Part shown: positions 7,382 through 16,867 of the stretch, in pieces
Layout of the letters: each line of letters begins with the position of its first letter
Numbering within the stretch: position 1 is the first letter of the stretch
NCBI GenBank assembly: GCA_017410525.1
Contig: JAFQQQ010000001.1
Coordinates: 1-64,000, forward strand
Source of the DNA: Bacilli bacterium
GTDB lineage: Bacteria > Bacillota_I > Bacilli_A > RF39 > UBA660
Direction of reading: 5' to 3'
Length of the DNA: 64,000 nt
The notes under the pieces: model-generated
Databases searched by the model: none
Seen by the model: the letters and a program-made list of their open reading frames with translations, nothing else
What the model was told of the DNA's origin: nothing
Translations under genes and position numbers: made by a program

Positions 7382-9523
7382 ATGATAGAATTGCTTGCTC
7401 CCGTAGGGAATATGGAATGTTTGAGTGCCGCAATAAACGCTGGATGTGATGCAGTTTATTTAGCTGGAAAAAGTTTTGGTGCTAGAAGTTTTGCTGGCAA
7501 TTTTTCTAAGGAAGAGTTAGAAGTTGCTATTAATACTTGTCACTTATATGGAGTAAAAGTTTATATAACTGTAAATACAATTATTTATGATGTGGAAGTA
7601 GACAGATTTATGGAATATATAGATTATATCCATAAAATAGGTGTGGATGCAGTAATAATGCAAGATATAGGGATGATAGATTTAGTAAGGAAGATTTATC
7701 CTAATTTAGAAATACATGCTTCAACACAAGCTAATATTCATAATTTAGAAGGAGTTAAATTATGTGAAGAATTAGGGATAAAAAGAGTTGTTCTTGCCCG
7801 TGAAACCCCTATAGAATTAGTTAAAGAAATAAAACAAAAAACAAACGCTGAAATAGAAATATTTGTGCACGGTGCTCTATGTATGAGTTATTCTGGTGAA
7901 TGCTTAATGAGTGCTTTAATAGGTAATAGAAGCGGTAATAGAGGGACATGTGCTCAAATTTGTAGACAACCTTATAGTTTAGAAATAAATGGTAAGGTTG
8001 TTAGTAGCAATGAATATTTACTTAGTACAAAAGACTTAAATATTCTAGATAACATAGGTGAGTTAATAGAGTGTGGAGTGAATAGTTTAAAAATAGAAGG
8101 CAGAATGAAAAGACCTGAATATGTATATTTGGTGACAAGTATGTACCGTAAAGCAATTGACAACTATGTTAAGTATAAGGAAACTAAAATAACAGACACT
8201 GATATGAGCGATTTAAAGAAACTATTTAATAGATATTTTACTAAAGGTTTTTTATTTAATGAACATAACGATAATTTTACAAATCCATTTAGACCTAATC
8301 ATTTAGGTATAGAAATAGGTACCGTTTTAGGTTATGAAAAAGGACAAGTTACAATAAAACTAAGTGATGATTTAAATATAAATGATGGTATTAGAATAAT
8401 AGATAACACTGACACTGGTGCTATCGTAACACTCATCTATAAAAATCGTAGTAGAATTATTGAAGCTAAAAAAGGAGATATAATTAGTATTCCATATAAA
8501 GAAAAAGTAGAAAAAGGTTCTATTGTTTTAAAGACTACTGATTATAATCAAATAAAAGAAATAGAAGAGAAAATAAAAATAACTAAAAAAATTAAGATAA
8601 GCGGTAAATGTATTTTAAAAGAAGGAAAACCTATAAAATTAATTGTTAGTGATTCTAAAAATGTAGTAGAAAAACATAGTGAATATATAGTTGAAAGTGC
8701 TAAAACGATGGAAACTACAACTGATAGAATCAAAGAACAATTAAAAAAATTAGGTAATACAATTTATGACTTTGATAATCTAGAAATAGAGAAAGATTCT
8801 AATATATTTGTTCCTATAAATGCATTAAATGAACTTAGAAGAGAAGTTATCAACACACTTAACAAACTTAGAATGTATAAAACTGAATACAAAAAGAAAA
8901 ACTACTATATATGTGTGGATAACTTTAAAAAAGAAAACAATAAAAATATACTTATAAGTACTTATGAACAATATTTAAACGTTAAAGATAAATACGATAT
9001 TATTTATGTTGATAACGAGTATGTTTTTAATAGAATAAGTGATGAAAAATGTGTATTAAAATTACCTAGAATTAATGAACACTTAAAAGAATATAATCAA
9101 CAATTATTAGTAAGTGATTTAGGTAGCATTTATAAATATAAGAATGTTGATACAGATTTTTCTTTTAATGTAACTAATTCATATAGTGTTGCTTTTCTGC
9201 ACTCCCTAGGTGTTAAAAAAGTAACTTTATCTCATGAATTAAATTATAAACAAATAAGTAATTTAATAAATATTTATGAAGCTAAGTTTAATAAACATCC
9301 AAACGTTGAAGTAATTATAGATGCAAATGTAGAAGCCATGGTTTGCAAATATAATTTATTAAATAAATATAAAGTGGATGAAGGATACTTAATAGATAGA
9401 TTTAATAATAAATATAAATTAAAAGTTAAAAATAATTTAATGCATATTTATGACTATAAAAGAACTAAATTAGAAGAAAATTATTTTGACATAGGGGTTA
9501 ATAATATAAGAATTAATTTATAA
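7382..9523 (+). CDS. U32-family peptidase-like RNA hydroxylation protein (RlhA/TrhP type)
   Basis: A 713-residue U32-family protein. Characterised members (RlhA, TrhP) hydroxylate cytidine or uridine in rRNA or tRNA rather than cutting peptides. The N-terminal barrel begins ELLAPVGNMECLSAAI and carries the family Cys cluster (CMSYSGEC, GNRGTCAQICRQPY) near residues 164-195. A long C-terminal extension follows, as in RlhA-length members. The start is ATG 7382 after AAAGGTGAT. An earlier in-frame GTG at 7373 lies inside that ribosome site and is rejected. TATAAT is at 7360-7365. Which RNA is modified cannot be told. Confidence 0.88.
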   Translation: MIELLAPVGNMECLSAAINAGCDAVYLAGKSFGARSFAGNFSKEELEVAINTCHLYGVKVYITVNTIIYDVEVDRFMEYIDYIHKIGVDAVIMQDIGMIDLVRKIYPNLEIHASTQANIHNLEGVKLCEELGIKRVVLARETPIELVKEIKQKTNAEIEIFVHGALCMSYSGECLMSALIGNRSGNRGTCAQICRQPYSLEINGKVVSSNEYLLSTKDLNILDNIGELIECGVNSLKIEGRMKRPEYVYLVTSMYRKAIDNYVKYKETKITDTDMSDLKKLFNRYFTKGFLFNEHNDNFTNPFRPNHLGIEIGTVLGYEKGQVTIKLSDDLNINDGIRIIDNTDTGAIVTLIYKNRSRIIEAKKGDIISIPYKEKVEKGSIVLKTTDYNQIKEIEEKIKITKKIKISGKCILKEGKPIKLIVSDSKNVVEKHSEYIVESAKTMETTTDRIKEQLKKLGNTIYDFDNLEIEKDSNIFVPINALNELRREVINTLNKLRMYKTEYKKKNYYICVDNFKKENNKNILISTYEQYLNVKDKYDIIYVDNEYVFNRISDEKCVLKLPRINEHLKEYNQQLLVSDLGSIYKYKNVDTDFSFNVTNSYSVAFLHSLGVKKVTLSHELNYKQISNLINIYEAKFNKHPNVEVIIDANVEAMVCKYNLLNKYKVDEGYLIDRFNNKYKLKVKNNLMHIYDYKRTKLEENYFDIGVNNIRINL

Positions 9524-9532
9524 TTATCGAAT

Positions 9533-9556
9533 AAAGGTAGAATTTATCTACCTTTT
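9533..9556 (+). terminator. Hairpin after U32 gene
   Basis: AAAGGTAGA (9533-9541) pairs with TCTACCTTT (9547-9555) around the loop ATTTA. The T run is short, so this is a moderate intrinsic terminator. Confidence 0.65.
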
Positions 9557-9602
9557 AAATTTTACTAAAAATAATGTGATATAGTAAGTTAGAGGTGATT
9601 AT

Positions 9603-10283
9603 ATGTATTATTATAAAAAGAAAGGTAAAGATATAATAAAATATGAAGTTAAAATAGAAAGAGAAAAATTAAATAAAATAAGATTTCAAATCATTAACAA
9701 TTGTAGTCATATAGAACACGTAAAAAATAGAGTGACAGATAGAATGAGACCAAGTGAATTTGATTATGAACACATAAGAAATTATAATGAAAAATATTTA
9801 GGTGTAATAGAGTATAATGATTTTTATTCAACTAGAGAAGATGAGTACTCAATAGAATATGACTATTATAAACATCCTCCTTTAGTAGGTTTTATCGATA
9901 ATTTATTAAATGGAGATACAAATGCTATAGAAGAAATACAAAAGTTAAAGGATGAAGTTGTAGATAAAGAACAAAAATTATTGGATGAGCAACAAAAAAT
10001 AATAAGTAAATTAAATAGTACGACAGAAACAAATAAAGAAAAACAAATATATTTACTAAATGAAAACCAAGAAAAATTATTAGAGTACTATAAAGAAAAA
10101 GAGTTAAATAAAAATCAAGTTCCAAGTAGTAAATATAAGAATAAAGTATTAAGTTGTATAGAACTTAAACAAGTAGAAATAATACCATATAAAACAGTGT
10201 TAGAAGTAATGAGATTTTTTGCTTGTTGTAGTGCTAAAAAAATGGAAAGTAGCTTAAATAAAGTTTTAAAATTAAAACTTTAA
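9603..10283 (+). CDS. Unrecognised protein with central coiled coil
   Basis: A 226-residue, highly charged protein not matched to a family. Residues ~1-95 form a Tyr/Arg-rich region. Residues ~108-170 have the Glu/Lys/Gln/Leu pattern of a long coiled coil (KEQKLLDEQQKIISKL and following). The C-terminus contains MRFFACCSAKK. There is no signal peptide or convincing membrane segment. RBS GAGGTGAT precedes ATG 9603, and the gene sits alone between a terminator and a promoter. Function unknown. Confidence 0.75.
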   Translation: MYYYKKKGKDIIKYEVKIEREKLNKIRFQIINNCSHIEHVKNRVTDRMRPSEFDYEHIRNYNEKYLGVIEYNDFYSTREDEYSIEYDYYKHPPLVGFIDNLLNGDTNAIEEIQKLKDEVVDKEQKLLDEQQKIISKLNSTTETNKEKQIYLLNENQEKLLEYYKEKELNKNQVPSSKYKNKVLSCIELKQVEIIPYKTVLEVMRFFACCSAKKMESSLNKVLKLKL

Positions 10284-10330
10284 TTTACTTATAAAAATAT
10301 CTATGCTATAATTATAAAGAGGTAGATATT

Positions 10331-10750
10331 GTGAGTATAGAAGTTGAAACTTTAAAGAAAAAAGATATAGATAGTTATATTAAGTTCACAGATGAAATAT
10401 TTGGATATGAAGCAAATAGAGAATCTATAGAAAAAATGATTAAAAAAAATAAAGTTTTAGTAATAAAAGAAAAAGAAGAAGTAGTTGCTAGTGTTTCTTT
10501 GGAAGAAAGATTTGAATATATTAAAAATCAAAAATATTATTTTTTAAGTTATTTGGGAGTAAAAAAAGAATATAGAAGAAATCATTATGCTTCAAAATTA
10601 TTTGATAAGGTTGAAGAATTAATAAAAGAAAATGATATCAAATATATTGAACTCACTTCAGGTAATCAAAGAAGACAGGCCCATTTCTTTTATAAAGATA
10701 AGCAATTTAAAATTAAAGATACAATGGTATTTATTAAATTTTATAATTAA
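10331..10750 (+). CDS. GNAT-family N-acetyltransferase
   Basis: A 139-residue single GNAT domain, which transfers an acetyl group from acetyl-CoA to an amine. The acetyl-CoA binding motif is YLGVKKEYRRNHYASKLF near residues 75-92, and the C-terminal QAHFFYKDKQFK is typical. The start is GTG 10331 after AAAGAGGTAG, with a TATAAT-type -10 shortly upstream. The substrate is unknown. Confidence 0.85.
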   Translation: MSIEVETLKKKDIDSYIKFTDEIFGYEANRESIEKMIKKNKVLVIKEKEEVVASVSLEERFEYIKNQKYYFLSYLGVKKEYRRNHYASKLFDKVEELIKENDIKYIELTSGNQRRQAHFFYKDKQFKIKDTMVFIKFYN

Positions 10751-10820
10751 AGTGAATCTATGTTCGCTTTTTTTATTGACTAACATTTTTATATTTTATA
10801 TAATTAATATGGTGATAATT

Positions 10821-12011
10821 ATGGATAATATATTTATGCACATAGATGTAAATAATGCTTTTCTTTCTTGGACAGCAATAGATTTACTAAATAAAGGTTA
10901 TAAGATAGATATAAGAAATATAGAATCCGTAATAGGTGGAGATGAATCTCAAAGAAGAGGAATTGTACTTGCTAAAAGTATGGTTGCTAAAAGCAGAGGA
11001 GTTAAAACTGCTGAAACAATTAGAGATGCTAAAAGAAAATGTAATGATTTAAAAGTATTCCCGCCTAATCATACATTATATAATGAAATGTCTAATAAAC
11101 TTTTTAAACTTATAAGCAATTATACTCCTGATATTGAAAAATTAAGTGTTGATGAATGTTTTATAGATTATACGAAGGTTAGAAAATTATATGGTGATCC
11201 TATAAAATTTGCTTATAAACTAAAAAGTGAAATAAAAGAAACTTTAGGATTTACTGTTAATATTGGAATTGCTAATAATAAATTGTGTGCTAAAATGGCA
11301 AGTGACTTTTTAAAACCAGATAGAGTTCATACCTTATTTAAAGAAGAAGTAGAGGAAAAAATGTATCCGCTTCCTATAGAAGAATTATATGGCATAGGAA
11401 AAAGCAGCGGTAAAAAATTAAGAGAACTTAATATAAATACAATAGGTGATTTAGCTAATAGTAATCCTAACACGTTATCTAAATATTTTAAAAATCAAAC
11501 AGAAAAAATAATTAACAGTGCTAAAGGAATAGATGACAGTGTTATAAATGTAAAAAGAACTGAAAGTGAATGCATAAGTAATTCTACAACTACTAGTTAT
11601 AATTTAAATAGTCTAGATGATATTTATAAGTTTTTATATCCATTAGTAGAAAATGTAAGTATTACTTTAAGGAAAAATAAAAAGTATACATCTTTAATTG
11701 GAGTAATGTTAAAAGATAAAACTTTTAGAACTTATTCTCATCAAAGAAGATTAAAAAATCCAACTAGCAATACAGATGAAATATATAAAATAGCTAAAGA
11801 ATTAGTCAAAGAATTGTGGAATGAAGAAGGTATTAGATTAGTAGGGGTTTCTTTAGGTAAGTTTTCTAATATTCAAACTCATCAAATATCAATGTTTGAA
11901 GATGTAAAAATTATAGAGAGTAATAATGAGCTTGATAAAGTATTAGACAAATTAAAGAATATATATGGAAGTAATATAATAAAGAAGGCATCACAAATAA
12001 AAAAAGATTGA
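10821..12011 (+). CDS. dinB: DNA polymerase IV (Y-family translesion polymerase)
   Basis: A 396-residue translesion polymerase. The start MDNIFMHIDVNNAFLSW is at ATG 10821 after TGGTGATAATT, giving a protein that begins directly at the catalytic palm. The metal ligands are the Asp in HIDVNN and SVDEC near residue 110. A helix-hairpin-helix (LYGIGKSSGKKL) and a little-finger domain follow. The stop is TGA, direct evidence that TGA is not Trp in this genome. The C-terminal QISMFED suggests a beta-clamp-binding peptide. Confidence 0.93.
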   Translation: MDNIFMHIDVNNAFLSWTAIDLLNKGYKIDIRNIESVIGGDESQRRGIVLAKSMVAKSRGVKTAETIRDAKRKCNDLKVFPPNHTLYNEMSNKLFKLISNYTPDIEKLSVDECFIDYTKVRKLYGDPIKFAYKLKSEIKETLGFTVNIGIANNKLCAKMASDFLKPDRVHTLFKEEVEEKMYPLPIEELYGIGKSSGKKLRELNINTIGDLANSNPNTLSKYFKNQTEKIINSAKGIDDSVINVKRTESECISNSTTTSYNLNSLDDIYKFLYPLVENVSITLRKNKKYTSLIGVMLKDKTFRTYSHQRRLKNPTSNTDEIYKIAKELVKELWNEEGIRLVGVSLGKFSNIQTHQISMFEDVKIIESNNELDKVLDKLKNIYGSNIIKKASQIKKD

Positions 12012-12052
12012 ATTAAGATTAAAAAATTAGTATAATTGTGTTGGTGATATTT

Positions 12053-12295
12053 ATGATGTGGATTTGGTTAGGTTTAATAATTGTTTTAACTCTACTAGAA
12101 GTTGCTTCTAAAAACTATGTTACTATATGGTTTGTTTTTAGTGCAACTATATCATTAATTTTATCTGTTTTTATAGACAGTTATATTATACAGTTTTTAG
12201 TATTTGTTCTATTAGGTAGTGTTTTATTATTAACTATAAGAGATAAAGTTATTAAATTTATTAAAGATAAAAAAAGAGGTAAAAGTGAAAAATAG
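12053..12295 (+). CDS. Short NfeD-like membrane protein
   Basis: An 80-residue protein consisting almost wholly of two or three transmembrane segments (WIWLGLIIVLTLLEVA; VTIWFVFSATISLILS; FLVFVLLGSVLLLT) with a basic cytoplasmic tail. The pattern matches the membrane part of NfeD proteins, partners of SPFH/stomatin proteins, but the usual C-terminal OB-fold is missing. An SPFH gene exists at 60820, far away. ATG 12053 follows TTGGTGATATTT. It overlaps the CPBP gene by 11 bases. Confidence 0.65.
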   Translation: MMWIWLGLIIVLTLLEVASKNYVTIWFVFSATISLILSVFIDSYIIQFLVFVLLGSVLLLTIRDKVIKFIKDKKRGKSEK

Positions 12296-13085
12296 TTTAA
12301 AATATATAAAGAACATATTAAAAGTATTAGTTTGGCCTATATTATTCTCTTTAGGCACATTTATTATAAATTACATTTTTGTAGCAATTTTTAATTCTAA
12401 AGAACAAGGTACAATGACTAATAATGAGTTTTTAGAATATATTAAGGGAATAGAATATCAAGAAAAACTTACTAATTATATTAATTCAAAATCTCTTTTA
12501 ATAATTTTAATTACAGTTGTAATATTTTTACCTATATTATTTAGAGTATTCAAAAAGTATATAATTAAAAATAATTTTAAAATTAAAAATATATTTATAC
12601 CAATTGCATTTGGTATATCTATCTCACTTATTTATAATATAATTTTATTTTATTTAAATAATTTCATTCCATTTACAAATAATTTTCAAGTAAGTAGTAT
12701 GCCTATAGTTGTTCAAATAATTTGTTCTGGAATATGTGGACCAATACTTGAAGAATTAGTATTTAGAGGGATTGTTTATAATAAATTAAAAGAGTTTAAT
12801 AAACCAATGAGAGCAATAATACTTACGAGTGTTATATTTGGATTATTTCATACTAATATTGTAAATGCTATTTATGCTTTTTGTGTAAGTTTTATTTTAA
12901 TTTATTTATATGAAAAATATAAAACATTAAAAGCGCCTATTATAATGCACATATCTTTAAACACAACAATAATACTTATGTTAAATATAATTACTAAAAA
13001 CTTTATGGCATTTAATATTTATTTATTAGTAATAAGTATAATTGTTTTGCTAATTTTAAGAATATATTTAAAAAAAGACGCATAA
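12285..13085 (+). CDS. CPBP-family intramembrane metalloprotease
   Basis: A 266-residue integral membrane protein with about seven hydrophobic segments. CPBP/Abi motifs are present: EELVFRG near residue 157 (EExxxR), FGLFHTNIVNAIYAF near 185, and HISLN near 224. Family members cleave or process peptides within the membrane. The GTG start at 12285 overlaps the NfeD-like gene and is preceded by AAAGAGG, so the two are cotranslated. Substrate unknown. Confidence 0.85.
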   Translation: MKNSLKYIKNILKVLVWPILFSLGTFIINYIFVAIFNSKEQGTMTNNEFLEYIKGIEYQEKLTNYINSKSLLIILITVVIFLPILFRVFKKYIIKNNFKIKNIFIPIAFGISISLIYNIILFYLNNFIPFTNNFQVSSMPIVVQIICSGICGPILEELVFRGIVYNKLKEFNKPMRAIILTSVIFGLFHTNIVNAIYAFCVSFILIYLYEKYKTLKAPIIMHISLNTTIILMLNIITKNFMAFNIYLLVISIIVLLILRIYLKKDA

Positions 13086-13149
13086 TAAAATAGAAGATAT
13101 AAATATATTAGATAAAATAAAAAGTAAAATATATTAAAGTTAATAATCA

Positions 13150-13196
13150 AAAAAAGTGTAAAAAAGTTTAAAAACTCTTTACATTTCTTTTTTTTT
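13150..13196 (+). terminator. Possible terminator before hydrolase operon
   Basis: GTGTAAA (about 13156-13162) can pair with TTTACAT (about 13188-13194), with one G-T pair, ahead of a long T run. The stem is weak, and its placement rests mainly on the T tract. Confidence 0.4.
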
Positions 13197-13231
13197 GTAT
13201 TTAAAAGTGTTATAATGGTAATGGTGATAAA

Positions 13232-13966
13232 ATGATTAAACATATAAACAATGTTGATATCAATTATGTAGATTATGGAGAAGGCGATAATACAATAGTA
13301 TTACTTCATGGATGGGGACAAAATATAGAAATGATGAAACCAATAGGAGATAAACTTCAAAAACATAATAGAATAATAATAGTAGATTTACCTGGATTTG
13401 GTCGTTCTTTAGAACCAGATACTATTTGGACAATGTATGATTATACAGAATGTATACACGAATTATTAAAAGAATTAAAAGTGAGCAATCCTATAATGAT
13501 AGGTCATTCATTTGGTGGTAAAATAAGTTTAATATATGCTTCAAAGTATAAAGTACAAAAGCTAGTATTGTTTGGTAGCCCTTTTAAAAAGGAAATAAAA
13601 AAACTTAGTACTAAAACTAAAATACTTAAAAGTTTAAAGAAAGTACCACTTTTAAACAAATTAGAAGGGCTTGCTAAAAAGCATATAGGTTCTAGAGATT
13701 ATAGACAAGCTAGTGAGTTTATGCGAAAAATCTTAGTTGAGCATGTTAATTTAGACATAACAGAAGATGTTAAGAAAATTAAATGTCCAACGCTTATTGT
13801 TTGGGGTACAATGGATCAGGAAGTACCAATTGAAAGAGCTTACGAGTTAGAAAAATTAATTAGTGATTCTGCAGTTATTCCTTATGAAGGATGTAGTCAC
13901 TATGCATATTTAGAAAGATTACCACAAACTATAAATATTTTAAAGAATTTTATAGGAGGAGAATAA
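13232..13966 (+). CDS. Alpha/beta hydrolase
   Basis: A 244-residue alpha/beta hydrolase. LLHGWGQ forms the oxyanion region, the nucleophile Ser is in GHSFGG near residue 94, the acid is Asp in WGTMDQEVP, and the His is in GCSHYAYLE. No signal peptide is seen. ATG 13232 follows TGGTGAT. One base separates it from the membrane MurF-like gene, and Ddl follows, so it is the first gene of a cell-wall-precursor operon. Substrate unknown. Confidence 0.88.
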   Translation: MIKHINNVDINYVDYGEGDNTIVLLHGWGQNIEMMKPIGDKLQKHNRIIIVDLPGFGRSLEPDTIWTMYDYTECIHELLKELKVSNPIMIGHSFGGKISLIYASKYKVQKLVLFGSPFKKEIKKLSTKTKILKSLKKVPLLNKLEGLAKKHIGSRDYRQASEFMRKILVEHVNLDITEDVKKIKCPTLIVWGTMDQEVPIERAYELEKLISDSAVIPYEGCSHYAYLERLPQTINILKNFIGGE

Positions 13967-13967
13967 T

Positions 13968-15545
13968 ATGACATTATTTTTAATATCACTTATACCTTAT
14001 TTGATATTTACAATATTTAAAACAAAGAAATCATTTCATATGTTACAACAAAACTTTTATGATGATGATAAAAGATATTTTAGATGGATAATAACTAATA
14101 TATCTAAAATTGCTTATGAAAGTGATATATTATTTGTGCTTATTATTTGTACACTTTTCTTTGAAATCGGTGTTACCATAGGAGTATTCATAATACTTTA
14201 TGGACTTATATTTATTAGTTATAGAAAGAAAAAGGTGGATGCTAAAAAACCATTAGTAATAACATCTCGTGTAAAAAGATTATCATTCACAATGTTTTTT
14301 ATATATATTATAATGCTAATTCCTTTTATAGTTAATTTCAGTTATGATAATTTAATTTATTGCTATTTAATATTAGGTTTAGTTACTTACCTTAATTACT
14401 TTGTAGTAATGACAGCTAATGTTATAAATAAACCTATTGAAAAATGTGTTTATTTAAAATATAAACATCAAGCTTTAAAGAAACTAAAAAACATGAATAT
14501 ACCTGTTGTAGGTATTACAGGTAGTTATGGCAAAACAAGTAGTAAAAATATAATAAATGATATATTAAATGTTAAATTAAATTCATTTGCTACTCCTAAA
14601 AGTTTTAATACACCATATGGATTAATTAATTCAATAAATAATTATTTAGATAAGTTTAATGACATATTTATTGCTGAAATGGGAGCATTCAAAATAGGTG
14701 AGATTAAACAAAATTGTAAAATAGTTAAACCTAAATATGGTATAATAACTAGTATAGGTGAAGCGCATTTAGAATCATTTGGTTCACGCGAAAACATAAT
14801 GAAAGGTAAATTTGAATTAGTTGAAAGTTTACCTAAAGATGGCCTTGCTATATTAAACGGAGATGATGAGTATCAATTAAAATATCAAATAAAAAATAAA
14901 TGTGATGTTTTATGGATTGGTATTGATAATAAAGATGTAGATTTATATGCTACAAACATTAAATTATCAGGTAATGGAACAACATTTGATTGTGTATTTA
15001 AAGGTGATAAAAAGAAATATACATTTAATACTAAGTTGCTTGGTAAACATAATGTATATAATTTACTTGCTGGCATTCTTTTAGGTAGTGAATTAGGTCT
15101 TAGTATAGAAGAATTAAAAAGAGGTGTAAGTAGTGTTAAACCTATCGAACACCGTTTAGAATTAAAAAAATATGGTAATATTAATATAATAGATGATGCT
15201 TATAATTCAAATCCAGTAGGTTCTAAAATGGCAGTTGAAGTTTTAGGACTTATGGAAGGAACCAAAATAATAGTAACTCCAGGTATGATAGAATTAGGAC
15301 CTAAACAATATGAATTAAATCATAAATTTGGAGAATACATAAGTAAGGTTTGTGATTATGTAATATTGATAGGCGAGAAACAAAGTAAACCTATATTTGA
15401 TGGATTGTTAGATAATAATTTTGATAAGAAAAAAATATTTGTACTTAATGATGTCAGAGATGCTTTTCCACTTATGAATAGATTAGCTACAAAAGACACA
15501 TATGTACTTTTAGAAAACGATTTACCAGACGTATTTAATGAATAG
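13968..15545 (+). CDS. Membrane-anchored MurF-like Mur ligase
   Basis: A 525-residue protein. Residues ~1-155 hold about five transmembrane segments (FLISLIPYLIFTIF; LFVLIICTLFF; IGVFIILYGLIFI; FIYIIMLIPFIV; YCYLILGLVTYL). Residues ~170-525 are a MurF-type ATP-dependent amide ligase with P-loop GITGSYGKTS, a central EMGA motif, HRLELKKYG and DDAYNSNP. The family normally joins D-Ala-D-Ala to UDP-MurNAc-tripeptide. Here the soluble N-terminal UMP-binding domain is replaced by membrane helices. The adjacent ddl supports a MurF role. Ligase class is secure; the membrane-borne substrate is inference. Confidence 0.85.
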   Translation: MTLFLISLIPYLIFTIFKTKKSFHMLQQNFYDDDKRYFRWIITNISKIAYESDILFVLIICTLFFEIGVTIGVFIILYGLIFISYRKKKVDAKKPLVITSRVKRLSFTMFFIYIIMLIPFIVNFSYDNLIYCYLILGLVTYLNYFVVMTANVINKPIEKCVYLKYKHQALKKLKNMNIPVVGITGSYGKTSSKNIINDILNVKLNSFATPKSFNTPYGLINSINNYLDKFNDIFIAEMGAFKIGEIKQNCKIVKPKYGIITSIGEAHLESFGSRENIMKGKFELVESLPKDGLAILNGDDEYQLKYQIKNKCDVLWIGIDNKDVDLYATNIKLSGNGTTFDCVFKGDKKKYTFNTKLLGKHNVYNLLAGILLGSELGLSIEELKRGVSSVKPIEHRLELKKYGNINIIDDAYNSNPVGSKMAVEVLGLMEGTKIIVTPGMIELGPKQYELNHKFGEYISKVCDYVILIGEKQSKPIFDGLLDNNFDKKKIFVLNDVRDAFPLMNRLATKDTYVLLENDLPDVFNE

Positions 15546-15556
15546 GAGAGATGTAT

Positions 15557-16741
15557 ATGAAAATAAAAGTTGCAGTAATATTCGGTGGTGAAACAGTAGA
15601 ACACGAGGTAAGTGTTATTACTGCCGTACAAGCCATGGAACATATAAACCAAGATAAATATGAAATAGTACCAATCTATATAAGTAAAGATAGAATTTGG
15701 TATACTAGTCCAATGCTTATGGATATAGATGTGTATAAGGATTTTAATGATTTAAAAAGATATGCTAAACAAGTTGTATTAACTAAAATAGGTGATAAGT
15801 TTTATCTTCAAAACACAAAAGGATTATTTAAAAGAAATATAACTGATATAGATATTGCTTTTCCAATAGTTCACGGAAATAATGTAGAAGATGGAACACT
15901 TCAAGGATATTTAGATAGTGTAGGTATTCCTTATGTAGGAAGTAAAGTGCTTGGTAGTTCACTTGGACAAGATAAAGTAGTAATGAAACAAGTATTTAAA
16001 GATATGGGATTACCAATTGTTGACTATACTTGGTTCTTTGATAGTGAATATGCTGATGACTGTGAAGAGATATTTGGTAATGTAAAAAAAATAGGCTATC
16101 CAGTAATAGTTAAGCCTGCAACCCTAGGTAGTAGTGTAGGTATAACTTATGTTAAAGAAGAAAAAGAACTTGCTAATGCTATAGAAGAAGCAATGAAATA
16201 TGATGTTAAAGTAGTAGTAGAAAAAGCAGTTAAAAACTTAGTAGAAGTAAACTGTAGTGTACTTGGAAACTATTCGCATCAAGAAGCAAGTGTTATAGAA
16301 GAAGTTACTAGTGATGAAGAATTCTTAACTTATGCAGATAAATATATAGGTGGATCTAAGGGTAAATTAAAAGGACCTTCTAAAGGAATGGCAAGTGCTT
16401 CTAGAATTATTCCTGCAAGAATAAGTAAAGAAATGACAGAAAGTATACAAGAGACATCTAAACAAGCTTTTAAAGCACTTAATTTAGGTGGAGTATGTAG
16501 AATAGATTATCTTATAGATAAGAAAACTAATAAATATTATATAAATGAACCAAATACAATTCCTGGATCTTTAGCTTTCTATTTATGGGAAAAGACAGGT
16601 AAAAAATATGAAGACCTATTAGATGAAATGATAACTTTATGTATTAAAGATTATAAAAATAGAAGTAAAAAAGTTTATTCTTTTGAAAGCAACATTTTAA
16701 GCAATTATGGAATTAAGGGGTTAAAAGGAATGAAAAAATAA
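15557..16741 (+). CDS. ddl: D-alanine--D-alanine ligase
   Basis: A 394-residue ATP-grasp enzyme forming D-Ala-D-Ala for peptidoglycan. Visible motifs are IFGGETVEHEVSVITA (N-terminal substrate loop), KPATLGSSVG, and the C-terminal INEPNTIPGS with the metal-binding Glu and Asn. The loop FLTYADKY resembles the Tyr-containing loop of D-Ala-D-Ala enzymes rather than VanA-type D-lactate ligases. ATG 15557 is preferred to ATG 15551 because AGGAG (15544-15548) is 8 bases before it. That site overlaps the stop of the MurF-like gene, so they are coupled. Confidence 0.93.
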   Translation: MKIKVAVIFGGETVEHEVSVITAVQAMEHINQDKYEIVPIYISKDRIWYTSPMLMDIDVYKDFNDLKRYAKQVVLTKIGDKFYLQNTKGLFKRNITDIDIAFPIVHGNNVEDGTLQGYLDSVGIPYVGSKVLGSSLGQDKVVMKQVFKDMGLPIVDYTWFFDSEYADDCEEIFGNVKKIGYPVIVKPATLGSSVGITYVKEEKELANAIEEAMKYDVKVVVEKAVKNLVEVNCSVLGNYSHQEASVIEEVTSDEEFLTYADKYIGGSKGKLKGPSKGMASASRIIPARISKEMTESIQETSKQAFKALNLGGVCRIDYLIDKKTNKYYINEPNTIPGSLAFYLWEKTGKKYEDLLDEMITLCIKDYKNRSKKVYSFESNILSNYGIKGLKGMKK

Positions 16742-16766
16742 AAGGATTTAAATATCCTTTTTATTT
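16741..16766 (+). terminator. Intrinsic terminator after ddl
   Basis: AAAGGAT (16741-16747), loop TTAAAT, ATCCTTT (16754-16760), then TTATTT. The stem begins on the last base of the ddl stop codon. Confidence 0.75.
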
Positions 16767-16795
16767 GTAATTTTTAAATCTATTTTAAAAAAATC

Positions 16796-16824
16796 TTGAT
16801 TTATTTTCTTCTATACTTTATAAT
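16796..16824 (+). promoter_or_regulatory. Promoter of rny
   Basis: TTGATT (16796-16801), a 17-bp spacer and TATAAT (16819-16824). It leaves a leader of about 35 bases before the GGAGG site of rny. Confidence 0.8.
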
Positions 16825-16867
16825 AATTATAGAGTGTTAAAACTCGAATAGAAAGTGGAGGAATAGT

